Shown piece after piece: positions 1 through 12,185 of a stretch of DNA of 64,000 nt; position 1 is the first letter of the stretch; each line of letters opens with the position of its first letter. The stretch covers positions 1,488,001 through 1,552,000 of the forward strand of contig CALYLX010000159.1 in assembly GCA_944990035.1 (NCBI GenBank), given 5' to 3'. This stretch comes from Clitopilus passeckerianus. Lineage: Eukaryota; Basidiomycota; Agaricomycetes; Agaricales; Entolomataceae. A model generated the notes under the pieces. The model was not told the origin of the DNA. It was given only the letters and a program-made list of their open reading frames with translations, and did no database searches. Both the position numbers and the translations under genes were made by a program.

Positions 1-683
1 AGGTGCGTAGCATACTTACATTGCGCTCCTGTCACGAAGACAAACGACCAGACGCACAGCCTTTCCGTCTGATCGAACACATACCCCGCTGACTACGCCC
101 TGTGGTTGCGAAGTCGTCTCCGCATTTGGGATCTGTGGTTGGAGGAATGCAACAGGGGCCAACGTCTTAGGATCCGCGAGAAGCGAATCCAAATCCCAGA
201 GATGTAGAAAACAGCTTTTTCCAGAGCACGCCAAGAGGAACTTTCCTCCTGGCAGTAGAAAGGAGGTGTGGAAGCCCAATGTCCCTGGCTGACTAGAAGC
301 CTCCATTGGGAGCAAACTCGGATTAATGTTGAGGATTGTATTAGGTGTCAGGTCCGTCTTGCTCTCTAGGATCCCCTTGACGAACCGTTGGGGGCGTAAC
401 GTTGCCGCTTCAAGATCTTCTCGAGTCATGGATGGGATGACGAACGATCCCTGAACAACACCATATATCTGGCAGACATGATTGAATGCATGAAGCCAAA
501 CGATCCGCTGGTAGGTAGGCAAGGCCAGAGTCCGACATGTCTGTGAAACCTGTATCTGAAAGAGGCTGCGAAAAGGCAACGAGGATGGCTCACAGCTCGA
601 ACGACGATTATATCTTCAGGAGACAAGAGATGAAGGACCTGGATCAGCAAGTCCTGCGATAAGCCTGCAATTCCAAATTCCAT
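1..683 (-). CDS. F-box protein, 3' end beyond the left edge
   Basis: The protein starts at 683 with an F-box-like helix pair in the first 45 residues (LSQDLLIQVLHLLSPEDI, then a Cys-Arg-Thr-Leu-Ala segment after the first intron). F-box proteins bind Skp1 and bring substrates to SCF ubiquitin ligases. Exon 1 is 594-683, a 44-bp intron follows (550-593), and exon 2 is 85-549. A further GT-AG intron (29-84) and a 9-nt exon (20-28) fit before a donor at 19, after which the gene leaves the window. The part after the F-box contains a segment of the type FLLPGGKFLLACSG...LHLWDLD, which looks like WD40-type strands, so a propeller substrate-binding domain is possible. The neighbour (decapping-like gene) is on the same strand, 2.5 kb upstream. 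The F-box call is fairly secure; the substrate is unknown. Confidence 0.65.
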
Positions 684-3209
684 TGTATCGATTCAGAGGA
701 CTTGTTGCATAAACTCGACGCTTCAAAGCTAGATGAGGATGAAAAGCGTTGGTGGAAGTAACCGCTGAAGCTTAGGTGTCCAACGCCAGAAAATAACTTG
801 AAACACAAATATATTGAATTCAATTTTCATCAATCCCTAAGGACGACGATACAAGAAACTAAGCTAAACAACCCGAATAAAGGTGTGTAAGAAACTAGAA
901 ATAGGTAACGAGCGTGTGTGTAGTATCGGAGGATGTACCCTAGTGACAGATGCCAACTCTACCATTATCGATGCAAACAGGATACACATTACAACCGACG
1001 ACAGCAACGATCCAAGGCAGGGATCAAAGGGTGGGAAATGAGGGTAGATGCAGAAATCGGAGGTGTAGATGTGGAAACTAGGTACCAGCTAAGGTAGAAT
1101 AAACGATTCTTGAAATACTTGATCGGTGTAGCGTCCCATAAAGGAGCATATTTTATGTGGTGGGTATAGGATGGCATCGAAGGCGGACCACCACGGGAGC
1201 GGGGGAGCAGAGGAACAGGAAGAACCGATGGGGGATGCCGGAATAGGTGAAAGAAATAAAGAGAAATTGCAGTGTTGAAACCGAGAAGTGAGTTGCGAGT
1301 GAGTATTGTACACGAGCCAGGCCTTCTAGGAGTGGGCACAGGCTCTTATTGCAATTTGAAGTCGTTTCGCGTGAATATGAACAAGAATTGCAAGGCACAT
1401 CCTCCAATGTCTGTAGCCGTGGGAAGGCGAAGAGAAGAACTTGAGGATCTTTGTAGAGCGAGGCGTAGGTGCTAAAGCCAGACGTGGAGGATGATGGGCA
1501 TGAACTGTCGCAATAATGGGTATGCTTCCAGCCTGGAAGGTAAATTTGGGGACCACCAATGAGGAGCCATGATCTCGGCGAAGGACCTGCAGGCTGATTA
1601 ACGAGCTGAGCAAGGGTCGGAAGATTGCAAACTCACCATGCCGGGATACCATTACCAGAGGACCAGGAAAGAGGACAAGTCACGCAATCGTAGAGAAGGA
1701 TGCGTCATGCGATCGGGCGACGAAGAAGAAATATAGGTACTGGAAGCAAAATAAAGCACAAAAAGATGAAAGTGTCCTGCACCATCCCAAGGGCTGGTGT
1801 TATTCGTATGTAAAAAGGCGTGAAGAGGAAATTATGCGAGGTATGCGGCGAGCGAAGACCTCCCGTCTAAGATTGTACATTGGAAGAAAAGGAACTTGAA
1901 GTAAAGAAATTCGTGGAAGAAAGAGTAAAAATAATCGACAGCCACAGCGTAGACACAGGGAAAAGGGGATATTTGATACACTGGTTGGATAGCTGAAGTC
2001 CTTCAGCGTCCAGAATACAAACACAATCTGGGGATGACGAAGTCGACATAGAAGACCTGGTATGTGAATGTCGGTAGAAGTCCGTGTTGAAATTAGAGCT
2101 TGCGGATTCTTGATGATGGTCGTCGGCATCGGCCCGTCAACCCAGGGCCACTAATAAGATATATGATAGATAAGCGGTAAAGGGAGGTTGAATCCTCATT
2201 GACGATGGAGGGATGTAAATCGTCCATGGGAGGAGATGCGGGGTATTTGGTACGATGAATAATAATAGCCGGAAATAGAATAACTGTATAGCGTTCGATT
2301 GATTTCTTTCTTCTTCCTTGATCTTTATTGATTGTGATGTTGTACAGTTGAGAAATTGATGCCAGAAGACGAGAAAAATTGGGGAATGGTGGGGTTGGGA
2401 TTGGGTTGGTGTAGAAGTGGAGAATACCGCCAGCTGGCGTGATTATATGGGTCGGATGACTGGAAAACCAGACGTCCGGCGTGTCATCGTGCTTGATAGG
2501 TGCATTGCGAGGGTCTCCGGAACCCAAACCTGAACTCCAGGCCAATAAAATAACGCCAACAAGAAAGCCCAAAGATGAAAAGCCCAAATGAGAAAAGACA
2601 AGAATCGGTCCCGACCTCGGGCGCTGGGAGGATAAGTGCAGAGTAAACCGATGATGGTGGGGAGGGGAGGAGAAATGGATGCGGGAGTAAACGGCACATA
2701 TGGCAAGCAGGCGCTCAATAGTCCGGATCAACAATTCTATGCGAAACCGTTTTGGGAAGCGGATAGGAGGGAGGGGGGAATGTGTCGAGCGGAAGGGATG
2801 ATGAACCGTGGGGGGCAGATTCGTGATCGTCAAAGTACCTCGCAATGGAGGCTGGCGGATTATTATATACAAGAAGGTCGTGGCAGTTGCTAATAAAACA
2901 ATGCACGTGAAGTGCGAGAAGAGCACAATTTTTTGACGTGCTGAAGGGAGGAGGATGGCGGAAGGGGTCTGAGTTTGACGTTGAGGAAAAACGAGCCTTC
3001 CTGTCGAAGCTGGCACCCAAAAAAATATCGGCCAGCGGGTCGACGAGTCGCGGGGGTGTCCTATGGCGAGATATCCAATACCGAATAAAATGACCTATAA
3101 TATAGAGGAGTCTAGTGTCGAGAGTGGATGACACGTATACTCAAGATTTCTAAAGAGGACAAGGTCAGATATATATGCGCGGGCCCTGATAGTAACAACA
3201 TACCCCTGC
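684..3209. other. 2.5-kb interval with no supportable gene; purine-rich + strand
   Basis: Long open frames exist on the minus strand, the longest at 2093-3016. Several overlap each other in different frames, and the encoded peptides are low-complexity and rich in Pro, Ser, Leu and Ile, without recognisable domains. The + strand is strongly purine-biased here, which removes stop codons from the minus strand by chance. The interval probably holds the 3' UTR of the decapping-like gene and the promoter of the F-box gene. Confidence 0.5.
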
Positions 3210-4410
3210 TTATAGAAAAATGGGAGCGGGGAGTTCGTCGGGACTGGGGGAGTTCTGGAACATGGAGCTCGCAAAGAACCCAGCAGCTTGACCAGGAGTC
3301 GAAGGGGCTGCTTGTCTAGCCAACTTCATTCCATTCAAGAGCGCCATGAGGTCTTCATCGCGGCTGTTCTCTGAACCTGACTCATCGGAACTCATGTTGA
3401 AAACCATGCCGCTATCGCTAGGGGCACGCTTGTGGTTCCGAGGGCGCTGCTTGCGTCCAGAGCTGGGGCTGACAGCGGGCTTGGGAGAACGGCGACGAGG
3501 AGGGGTGACGGGCTCAGAATAAGAGGGCACAATGGAAGCGCTGCTCTTATATGCGTTACCAACTTCGGTCATATCATCGCAGATAGGGAAATCCCAGGCA
3601 GGTAAAAGGGATTCAGCCTTGCGATGGCGGACGGTCTTGGGAAGGGGAACGGAACGAGAAAGGGGCTTCGTCATGTTGTTGGTTGACGGAGCAGGTATGA
3701 CAACGGGTTGAGCACGGTCCGTCTGAGCGTTGACTTTGGAAGGGGTCGGGAAGTTGAGAACCGATGGTTGTTGTTGATGTTGCTGCCTCCTACGAGCGAG
3801 TTTTCCTGAAGGACGAGTAGAAATGGCGGGAGTAGAAACCGGTGCAGATACGAGGAAAGGGTCCGAAGCATCGTTGGTCACAGATGGCACCTCTGCCTGA
3901 GAGGGAGACGGCTGGCGTTGAGCTGGCTGGCGAACTGCTGCTGAATCGCTCCTGAATGTGTACATGGACTGATGAGAACCATTCTACGATTATGTATTGC
4001 AGATTGCTCTACCTTGGCGCCGCAGCTGTCTTATCTTTCGCCTGCTTTCCACGGGGTAGCGACGGCGACGTAGGTGAACCATTGGTCGCAGTTGTTGTTA
4101 CTGTTGGAGAGCTCTTCGCAGCTGGCGGTGTCCGTGCACTGCGTTGCTGTGGTTGATGTCGCTGTTGTTGAGGTTTAGATAGCGACAACAAACCCGGCGT
4201 CTGTGTTGGTTGTACAACAACCAGGGAAGGCGACGGGGCTGAGGGATGTCGACGGTGTTGATTGTGTAGTGTCGACTGGATGCGATTTAGGTTGAAGTTT
4301 GGTTGTTTCTGCACCAGTAGCATGGTGAACGACGGTGAGGGGGAGGAGGAGGACTTGATTGGGAAGTGTTGGAAGTAATGATGAGAAATAAAATTGGGGC
4401 GCCGTTGCAT
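3210..4410 (-). CDS. PNRC/Edc1-like protein, putative mRNA-decapping enhancer
   Basis: Two exons, 4013-4410 and 3210-3951, join across a 61-bp intron to give 379 residues; a start at the internal Met at 4323 would give 350. The protein is almost entirely disordered: Gln/Pro/Ser/Thr-rich N-terminus, basic patches, and an acidic Ser patch around residues 320-335. The C-terminus carries the short signature FQNSPSPDELPAPIF, with F-x-x-S-P-P-x-x-L-P-x-P spacing. This resembles the PNRC motif of human PNRC1/2 and yeast Edc1/Edc2, which bind the Dcp1 EVH1 domain and stimulate Dcp2. An aromatic patch (LLPAWDFPICDDM) lies in the middle. A role in 5'-3' mRNA decay in the cytoplasm and P-bodies is therefore inferred from the motif alone. 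The start choice is uncertain. Confidence 0.6.
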
Positions 4411-6619
4411 GTCCGACTATATTTTTTCGCACACTTTGTTGTCCCTTGTTTTCTTCAAGTGGCGTTCTTCTTCCCTTCACAGCCTTTCCCTTCGAGTAAT
4501 TCTGACCCATAACTACTAACACTTGTTCTTGTGTCATAGCCTCGTGTATTTTGGATGTTTTACGATCTCAACGTCGCTTTGACCTACGCAAACGCATTGT
4601 TTTCAGCTCGCTTTGACCACGCACCTTGTGATCAAAACTGTATGCTGAGTCTGAATGACATAAGCGAGATCTGACAACTCCGGTTTCCGGTCAATTGCTC
4701 CAAGTTCTACCGAGATCATTCTAGATGGCCCTTGACCATATCACAATCACCTCCAAAACAGCAACGCAGGGTCCACATCATCTATCACTCATTTGTTGGA
4801 GTCCGTCGTCCCTAGGGACACTAGTCCTCCTCTATTGAGAGATCCTACAACTCACCGTCTCATCAAGAGAAAGGTACACCACTTCACCCTAACTTCTAAT
4901 GGTGAAGTGGAGAACCTTCTGTATGGAAATGTCAGTGTCTCTATTTGGTCGTCGAAGCCACTGCCATCTGTCAATTAGCGGGTCCCGTGGTACAAGTCTT
5001 ATCTGGGAACGACCGAAACTCTAATTGTGGGCAGTTTTCTGATCCACCTCCTGACAATTTTTCTTCTCTCCAAGTACCTCGGCCGTACAATTACACTCGG
5101 TATCGAGCAGGAAGCAGAGTAACCGTTCAGAATACCTTTGAGTACCCGATACGGTCTACGGCATACTTGGGTGCCGTTCTGACATTGGAATGGCGCAGCA
5201 TCTGCACCGCCTCCAGCGGAGTCGAAGGTGGTGTCAGATTCCGGTAGTCGTCGAGTTTTGCCCACATCCATCTAGCCCTTCGACGATTAACCGATTGACC
5301 TAGGCTCTCGTTTTACTTGTAGAGTTTGTATCTCACCCTGAGTCACCTTGACGCCTTGTATTCTGATTACTCTGGGAATGAGAAAGAGAAAAAAACAATT
5401 ACATGCACCGTTGTTACGCTGTCCGGTAGCCTGACCTTTCTCTCCAGACGAAGATAACAACACCCCACTCACCCCAATAAAACTTCTAGTAACTTCTCTA
5501 CCACGGGTCCTAGCTGTAGTGGTGTGAACATACCTGCGTCCAACAATAGCAATGCTATTGAAGACTCCGAGTCCATCCCCACCAGAGTGCTCCAATCACA
5601 TCTTCTCATGACCTGCCTTTGGCGGGAAGAAACCACTTCCATCGTACCACATGATGATTCTCACTTGGATTCTGATGAGATGGGACTGAGAACCACCACG
5701 GACCGATCGGTGGGCGCAGTTTGATAGCATGTAAGCCTGATCCCCCAGCTTCTCCGGCGGGGATGGACGCTTAGTCCAAGGCCACCAATGACGTCCTGGA
5801 CGCCCACTGCAGCCCTCGAGGAGGCCCAAAACAGTGTGCCTCAGCTGCAACGTGTCAATCGCGTGTTCAAATTACATGGGCAATCTCCCCTAATGGAGTT
5901 TACTTGTATTGCAAAACGGTGATCAAAGCGTTGTAACATATCCTCACTTGATGTCGTGCAATGGAGGCTTGCTGACTGCTGAGGCAGGAGCTGGACAGAA
6001 GGAACGCACGGACCGCATGGTTGTGCAGGATCGTTGACCGGCCCTGCATTCATGATCCTTTACACTCTATTCTTCCACACGGTGTCAGTGGCACGCTCCT
6101 GGCCACCAAAACAATGCAGATTTCATTTAGATTACGCTGTCGTGATCGGAGGCGGGAGCGTGTTCATCGATTATCGAATGCTCGATCGTGAAACGTGGCT
6201 CCGGTAAGTGGTTGTGGGCGGGGGTGGCGCATTGGCTATACTGAGTTCGCTTTTCCCTTGTTTGGTTGAGATTCCAGTCGCTCTCAGACGGCTTACAACA
6301 ACGTCCATGAAGGCTAAATGTTTATTTTGACAGGGAACATGGCAGCTCACCTGCTCTACTTGAACTAGCTTCTGCTCTCCTGGATCTGACGATCTACTCA
6401 TGCTAGAATGAGCATGTAAAGCGATCCAGCGCTATGGAATTGTAGAGTAAAGGCCAAAGTAAATCTCATCAAGCCGACGCTCACGCCGATGATTCTGAGC
6501 ACAGAGATGCACGAATAAACTGAATTCGGAGAATATTGATACATGTCATGCAGAAGAACTACAAAAAACGGAATATCTTCATCTATCATACACTCAAAGT
6601 AAGGCTATGGGGAAGGTGT
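4411..6619. other. 2.2-kb interval, no confident gene
   Basis: Short open frames occur on both strands (for example + 4793-4978 and 4945-5247) but show no splice structure that links them and no family signature. The first 130 bp belong to the promoter/5' UTR of the decapping-like gene. The stretch 4790-5700 has Ser/Thr/Pro-rich frames and could be a decayed gene; I cannot support a model. Confidence 0.4.
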
Positions 6620-7247
6620 TTATGGCCAGCGCCCGTCGTTTCGACCACCATCTCTCCCGTCACCTCTTCCGTCACCTCGACCATCGCCGCGCCCGTTACC
6701 CCTGCCATTACCACGGCTGGGTGGGCGAGGAGGAGGCCTAAATGGAGGGGGTGGTGGTGGCCTTGGAGGCGGGCCAGGAGGTCTTGGAGGTCCTGGCCTA
6801 TAGGGTGGTGGTGGTGGTGGTGGTGGTGGAGGCGGCGGAGGTCCAGGTCTGTAAGGTGGCGGGGGTGGTGGTCCCGGTGGGCGAGGTGGACCAGGAGGTG
6901 GTGGTGGTGGTGGCCTAGCTGGACCGGGTGGGCGAGGAGGAGGCGGTCCAAAAGGAGGAGGCGGTCCAGGCGGTGGAGGAGGTGGAGGTGGTCCAGGTGG
7001 ACGTGGAGGCCCAGGAGGCCCAGGAGGTCCTGGTCCATTTCCGCCATTCCCTCCGGGGGGCGGTCCTGGAGGAGGACGGCCGTTTTGAGGAGAACGTCTC
7101 TGCAGTAAGAATAGCGAATTTAGAGCGTGCTGGTCACTAAGTGTGATGGAATCTCACCAAAACTGCATCCGATGCAGGGGTGGGTGCGGAAGCCACCAAG
7201 CCAATGAAAGCAGGCAGAAGGACAGCAATAGTTTTCAAAAACTTCAT
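6620..7247 (-). CDS. secreted Pro/Gly/Arg-rich low-complexity protein
   Basis: Exon 1 (7158-7247) encodes 30 residues beginning MKFLKTIAVLLPAFIG, a typical signal peptide with likely cleavage after VASA. A 58-bp intron (GTGAGA...CTGCAG) follows, and exon 2 (6620-7099) encodes 159 residues, 189 in total. The mature part starts with Arg-Arg, then is almost purely Pro/Gly/Arg: repeated GPP, RPP and poly-Pro runs. It ends in a short Gly-Asn-Gly-Arg / Gly-Asp-Gly-Arg tail before the stop. No Cys is present, so it is not a hydrophobin. Extended Pro/Gly composition suggests an extracellular or wall-associated structural protein; function unknown. Exon 2 contains no early Met. A His/Leu-rich frame overlaps it at 6586-7047 and is an artefact of the CCACCT-type repeat read out of frame. 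Signal peptide, intron and stop all agree. Confidence 0.72.
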
Positions 7248-7836
7248 CGTTGGGAAGGAACGAGCTTGAGCCTGTTGAGGTACACATGCTGGAGTACGTA
7301 GGCATCTTATAGATTCCGACCAGGGCGCGAGTCTCGGATCTCTTTAGGGGTAGGTGAGTCTACAGGTTGGGTTCTCCTCCCGTGGCAAGACATTCTTAAA
7401 TGATTGCAAGAACTCGAATCAGAGGTGGAAGAGGTGATCCAAGTTCGGTGAGGAGGATCGGCAAGGTCTTGGTGGTTTAACTCCGTCTGCCGAACTATGT
7501 CTCAGCGTCAACCCCAACGACATATCTTGCTACCTCCGAAGGCGGAGGAAGCTCACAAACGAAGTCTGACATATCGACAGGAAGACAAGCCAATGGTTCT
7601 GCGGTTGGAAGAAATACAAAATTATTCAACTACTTGGATCCAGCTAATATACATAAATCGTGCTAATACTTTTCGTTATCTAGTAAATACGTGTTGCAAT
7701 GTGGTATATACAATGTCTCTTGATTCTAGCCATGTCATCTAGCCCATATCCTGAGTATGAAGAGACGAAAAAAATGCCTGAGAAAGATGAGAAAGGAGTC
7801 GTTGAATAGATAATGAAGAAGTCCATCCGGGGTTCA
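7248..7836. other. intergenic, 590 bp
   Basis: Holds the promoter of the minus-strand Pro-rich gene (adjacent to 7247) and the 3' flank of the membrane WD40 gene. A + strand open frame at 7497-7742 has no family signature and is AT-rich; not called. Confidence 0.5.
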
Positions 7837-10800
7837 TCAAGCAGGAGTCACAGTGTCGTCCGAGTCTTGACTAGCTGCAGCCGCAGCTGCCTCGGCTTCT
7901 ACAGCACGCTGTGCAGCAGCATAGGCCAAGATTCGTTGGGTTAAAGTCATAGTACGAGATGGTACGGGTGTGGCAACGTCTTGATTGCTATCGTGGGACG
8001 GTGCCGTCCCCAGTTGGATTGGGGACCGGGCAGAATATTTTCGTGACGAGAGGATCGGTCGCTCATTAGAAGTTGAGCGTGAATTGGGATCTTGATGAGT
8101 GACATCTTCATCATTCAGTCCAAGGGGAGAACTGGTTCGCGGAATTGGGCGTTCGTCGATGTGCGGGTAGTCAGAGTCGGTTTCTTCTGGTCGCCGAGTC
8201 CATACGCGAACGTTCCCATCATGACTTCCAGCTGCAAACATGAAGGGGTTCTCGAATGCGTGGTTCCAGGCGATGCATGTCAGATCGCCGCCGTGTGCTT
8301 GAGCCTTGATGTGATGCAATAGAGCGCCGGATTCTTGGTCCCAGATGTGAATGTCACCAGCTGCGTATGCTCATTAGGCTATAGACTGAGCTTCTGTTAC
8401 AATGCGCTCACCTTTGCCGGCACAAAGCACTAGCTCATTGTTCTTGCCACCGAAGTAACTAGGTCCTGCGAAGTCGACTTGCATCTTCGGCATATAGGTA
8501 TGCCTAGGCAACGATGTTAGCAAGGAAACATTTGCTTTATCTGAGCCTTACTTCAATGTCAGGCGGCCAGTCAGCACGTTCGTCTCGCGGTCTTTCACCA
8601 TGTCCAGCTTCCAGAGTTGCGGTGGTGCCTAGTAGGCGTTGAGCATGAAAGGTTCAAGTTTGTGGATTTCCGAAGAGATGCTTGCCTTGTTCTCGTAGCT
8701 GATCAAGGCGATCACGCCTCCTCGACTCTTGACAACAGTGATATCACGAACATCGTTGAGTACTGGGGTTTGGCTTGGTGAAGAGTCAGTACATCTCAGT
8801 ATATCCGACTGAGCGGGCTTACTTTTCGCATTGCTTGGTCTCCATGTTGTAAACTGCGTATAAGCAATATTAGTGCAAGAGGAGGATAAAATGATACTAT
8901 ACTTACCAACTAGTCGTTTCTCAGCTCTGGACTTGCTGGGTTGCAAACCGGAAGGCGACTCAAGCAGAGGTCCAACACCGATAAGTCGAGTTGAGTCTGG
9001 AGTCACAGCAACGTCGTGAAGCTTCATGCGGCCGAAGTCATACCCATCTTGAATCTAACGTAACCAACCAATGGAGTGAGTGACAAGCGCCTGTCAAATG
9101 ACTGGTTACGTACGTTACCCTTGAGGTCCTGGGGTTGTGATTATCAGAACGGAAATGGGGAAGTTTCATTTATGGGGACTCACAAGTTTAATCACATCAC
9201 TTCCTTCGACGGAGATGAAAGCTAAAAGTCCGTGAGCAATTAGTTCTTGGCAACCATACGAGTCTCCCACCTCGACCGTCTGGGCACCAACTTATGGATT
9301 CGATGTTGGTCTTGCGATCGATTGTTTTGACACATACACCCTCCTACAGGAATCAAATTTAGTAGTGCACATTCTAAGCAGCAGAAAAACGCACTGCAGC
9401 AGTCCAGATTTTGATGTACCGAGCGAGTTTTGTCAAGAGATACTTGCCGTCAGGCGACCAGGCGACTTGGCCCACGAAGCCTTGGGGATGGGCAAGAACA
9501 CGATGGGATGTGAAAACGTCCTGAAGCAGGGAAACAATAAGCAGATGGTAGCGATAGGTCGTGGCAGAGGTCCTTACGCCGACTCGGAAGACCATTGATG
9601 TTCGATCCCAACTGTCGACGGAATCGGTTAGCACTGATGAACGAAGTCCTCGACGGTCAATCTCTCACCTCGATGTAGCTAGATACTTTCCATCGGGAGA
9701 GAACTGCAGGTGCCTCACAAGACCAGAGTGCGCAACCAAATCCTGAGTAGGTTCCAAGTCTTTCAGTTTTGGCTGTAGGTCGGCTACTCGTGATCGTTGA
9801 ATCACGCCTCGGTGAACCTCTTCGCCAACTGTCCGGAACCTTTCTCCCGGAGCCATCGGCGCCGTGAAGTTGGAAGAGGTAGTCCGCCTGCGATGTGGTT
9901 CACGAGGGTGACTCATCACGACGCTCATCCCTTGTGGTGAGGAAACGGCAGTGTGCATCTGAACGGTGCGGAGTGCATTCCGCCATAGCTGCTTGCCAGG
10001 CGATGCGGGCGATGAGGGTGACTGAATCTCCTTCTCGTTAGTTAGAGCTGGGGAGTTCGGAGGTGGGATTGGGGGTGATCTGGGGGGTTCGGACGTCAGA
10101 TCGGGTGGGCGTCTGCCAGGGAGATTGGGTGTATTGGGGTTCGTTGTGAGGGCAACGTTAGACTGATAAGCAGTTGGGAGGGTGCCTGCTTCCATGTCGT
10201 CAGTGTATTCAGAGGAATTGCTGTAGGCGTCGGTTCTTCCCAACATTCGTCGCGACAGGCGTTGAATGCTACTAGCGAGCCGGCTCAGTCGGTCAGTTGC
10301 TGTCGCCAGGGTTTTCTTCATCCTCTTCATGCCTGGCAGGCCCATGACCAACGCCCAATATTCGTTTAAGACGTCGCTGAGCCACTTCTGACCACGATGA
10401 CGAGCGAAAATGTAGCGCTCGGAGGCGAACCATGCCGAGACAGCAGTCAGACCGAAGGATGTGAAGGCGGTAAATACAGTGGTCAACGTCGAGGTTACGC
10501 CAGCCTGTAGGAAAGGGTGTCAGGCGAAATCTGTGAAAGAAAAGCATAGCCTGCAAACCTGGGCGGTGGCATATGCGAAGCAACAGAGGCCAATGGAAAA
10601 GCACGCCACGGACATAACCAGGAAGACAAGGGGAGACCTCTTGATCCAAATGAGGACCCACCATGGCACTTTGTGTCCCGGGGAGCGACTGAATTGGGTG
10701 TTTTCATGAGAGAACGATGAGTGCGCATTCGGAAGGACTCACTACATGGCTTGCTTCCAAGTGACTCCAAGCAAACTGTTGACGGCAGCCGCGATACTGA

Positions 10801-12185
10801 AAACCATTGAGGAAAACCACAGAACATTTACGGCAGTAGCAGATGGTGTGTGGTCAAGCTCAAATGAGAATTGTAGGGTGGTTGCCGTGACGGCAGAGAA
10901 GAAAGTGGCCACAGTGGAAAGATTGAGTAAATTGTTGGCTCCGTGCTTCTGTGCAAAGCGGATAGTAGGTACACCTGCGACGAAGAGGTGGTTAGTAGGT
11001 TACAGACTAGATGTTTATCGGGTAAATGTAGCCGTACCAACTTCAATGAATGTTGAGAGGCTCGTCGTAATACTGTCTATGTGGTCACCCATCTCCGTCG
11101 ATAAATCGTGCATGTATCTTTGAACTGAGGGGTAGCGGAAATGTCCTAGAGGTTGGATTAGTTGATGGAACCGCAACGAAGGGAGCCAGGCATACCTGAA
11201 AAGTCCCTCAAACAAGACGACCAGTACTGGTTGAGAGGATTGGAATTAGCGCATGTCGATCAGAGCATATGAGGCGGAAGGGCCAACCTTGAGATCGCTC
11301 TCAAATGAACGAATGGATGCATTCACGCCTTCGTCCGTAAATTCTGGAAACTCGTTCAAACAATTCAGGAAGGTGGTAACGTCGGTTGCAAGGGCTTCCA
11401 ATTGCTCGGGAAAAAATTCCAAGTCGAGGTATTGGTCCACTGCAGGTCTTGCGTTTGCGACGTGGAGGGGCGTCTTTGTTTTGGCAGGTCGGTGTCTTCG
11501 CCGTTTGCCTCCCATTGCCGAGTCTACAGGCGCATCTTTGGGTAGATGGGTGATTTTGCGGGGAAACAAGTCGGCGGCATTTTCTCGATACAGAAACAAG
11601 ATTTGCGCGAGGCGTTCTCGGAGATGGAAAGCAGAGGAGAGGATGGCAACTGAGCTTCCAAGCTGGCGGGCAGCATTTGCAAAACTTCTGAGCTAAATCT
11701 ATCTTTAGCTTCCGAAGTAACCTTGGTGCAAAATATAGAAAACTCACTTCATTATCCAGATGGTTCACTCGTCTGGCAGCACGTTGGCATGTGAGTTTAT
11801 GCAATAAGGGATAACATTTAGACATACCGCTGAAATTTATTGAAAGCCTCGGCGCCAAGTACTTGCAGGTGTTCATCCACATTCGCTGTTTGGTTGTGGT
11901 ATTCAGCGCCACGGAATCAATTCAGAAGGCAACTATACTTACGAACTTCCTTATCATCTTCCGAAGATCGTCTTCCACCTAAAGGAGTCAGTAAAAGAAA
12001 ACAGATGTGACGAAAGTGCGCTTACCGGGTCCATCATCCCCATCCTGCTGCAAAAGCATTTCAACTAGGCTCAAGATGGTCTCCCTCCGACTTGGACTGG
12101 GCGAGCGTCGAGGGAGCGGTGTGGCAACTCCCGCGGGTTGTGGGGTGTCGGCAAGGTCAGCCTGAGCAGGGAATACAGACTGCAT
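7837..12185 (-). CDS. multi-pass membrane protein fused to a C-terminal WD40 propeller
   Basis: A 21-exon model keeps phase throughout and gives 1088 residues: 12026-12185, 11943-11978, 11828-11885, 11748-11772, 11288-11692, 11196-11226, 11038-11145, 10743-10974, 10559-10688, 9669-10504, 9578-9611, 9395-9520, 9271-9343, 9184-9221, 9114-9128, 8907-9054, 8823-8853, 8686-8773, 8552-8628, 8412-8503, 7837-8360. Residues 1-285 are soluble and helical. Four hydrophobic helices follow at about 290-308, 324-343, 371-392 and 400-420. A Ser/Pro-rich linker runs to about 650. WD40 repeats cover about 655-1020 (for example VRHLQFSPDGKYLATS and SHDGNVRVWTRR), with a disordered tail. The propeller layout resembles WDR26/Gid7, but no LisH-CTLH is seen. 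The linker and first WD repeat share exon 10, so this is one gene. One intron starts with GC (8632-8685 region), and exon 15 is only 15 nt. It is likely a membrane-anchored scaffold; its process is unknown. Confidence 0.8.

Noticed and set aside
2093..3016. 307-codon open frame on the minus strand
   Set aside because: Lies in purine-skewed DNA where overlapping frames are also open; product is low-complexity without domains or introns, unlike every real gene here.
6586..7047. His/Leu-rich frame on the minus strand and Arg/Trp-rich frame on the plus strand (6536-7108)
   Set aside because: Both are out-of-frame readings of the Pro/Gly repeat; the correct frame has a signal-peptide exon and a proper intron.
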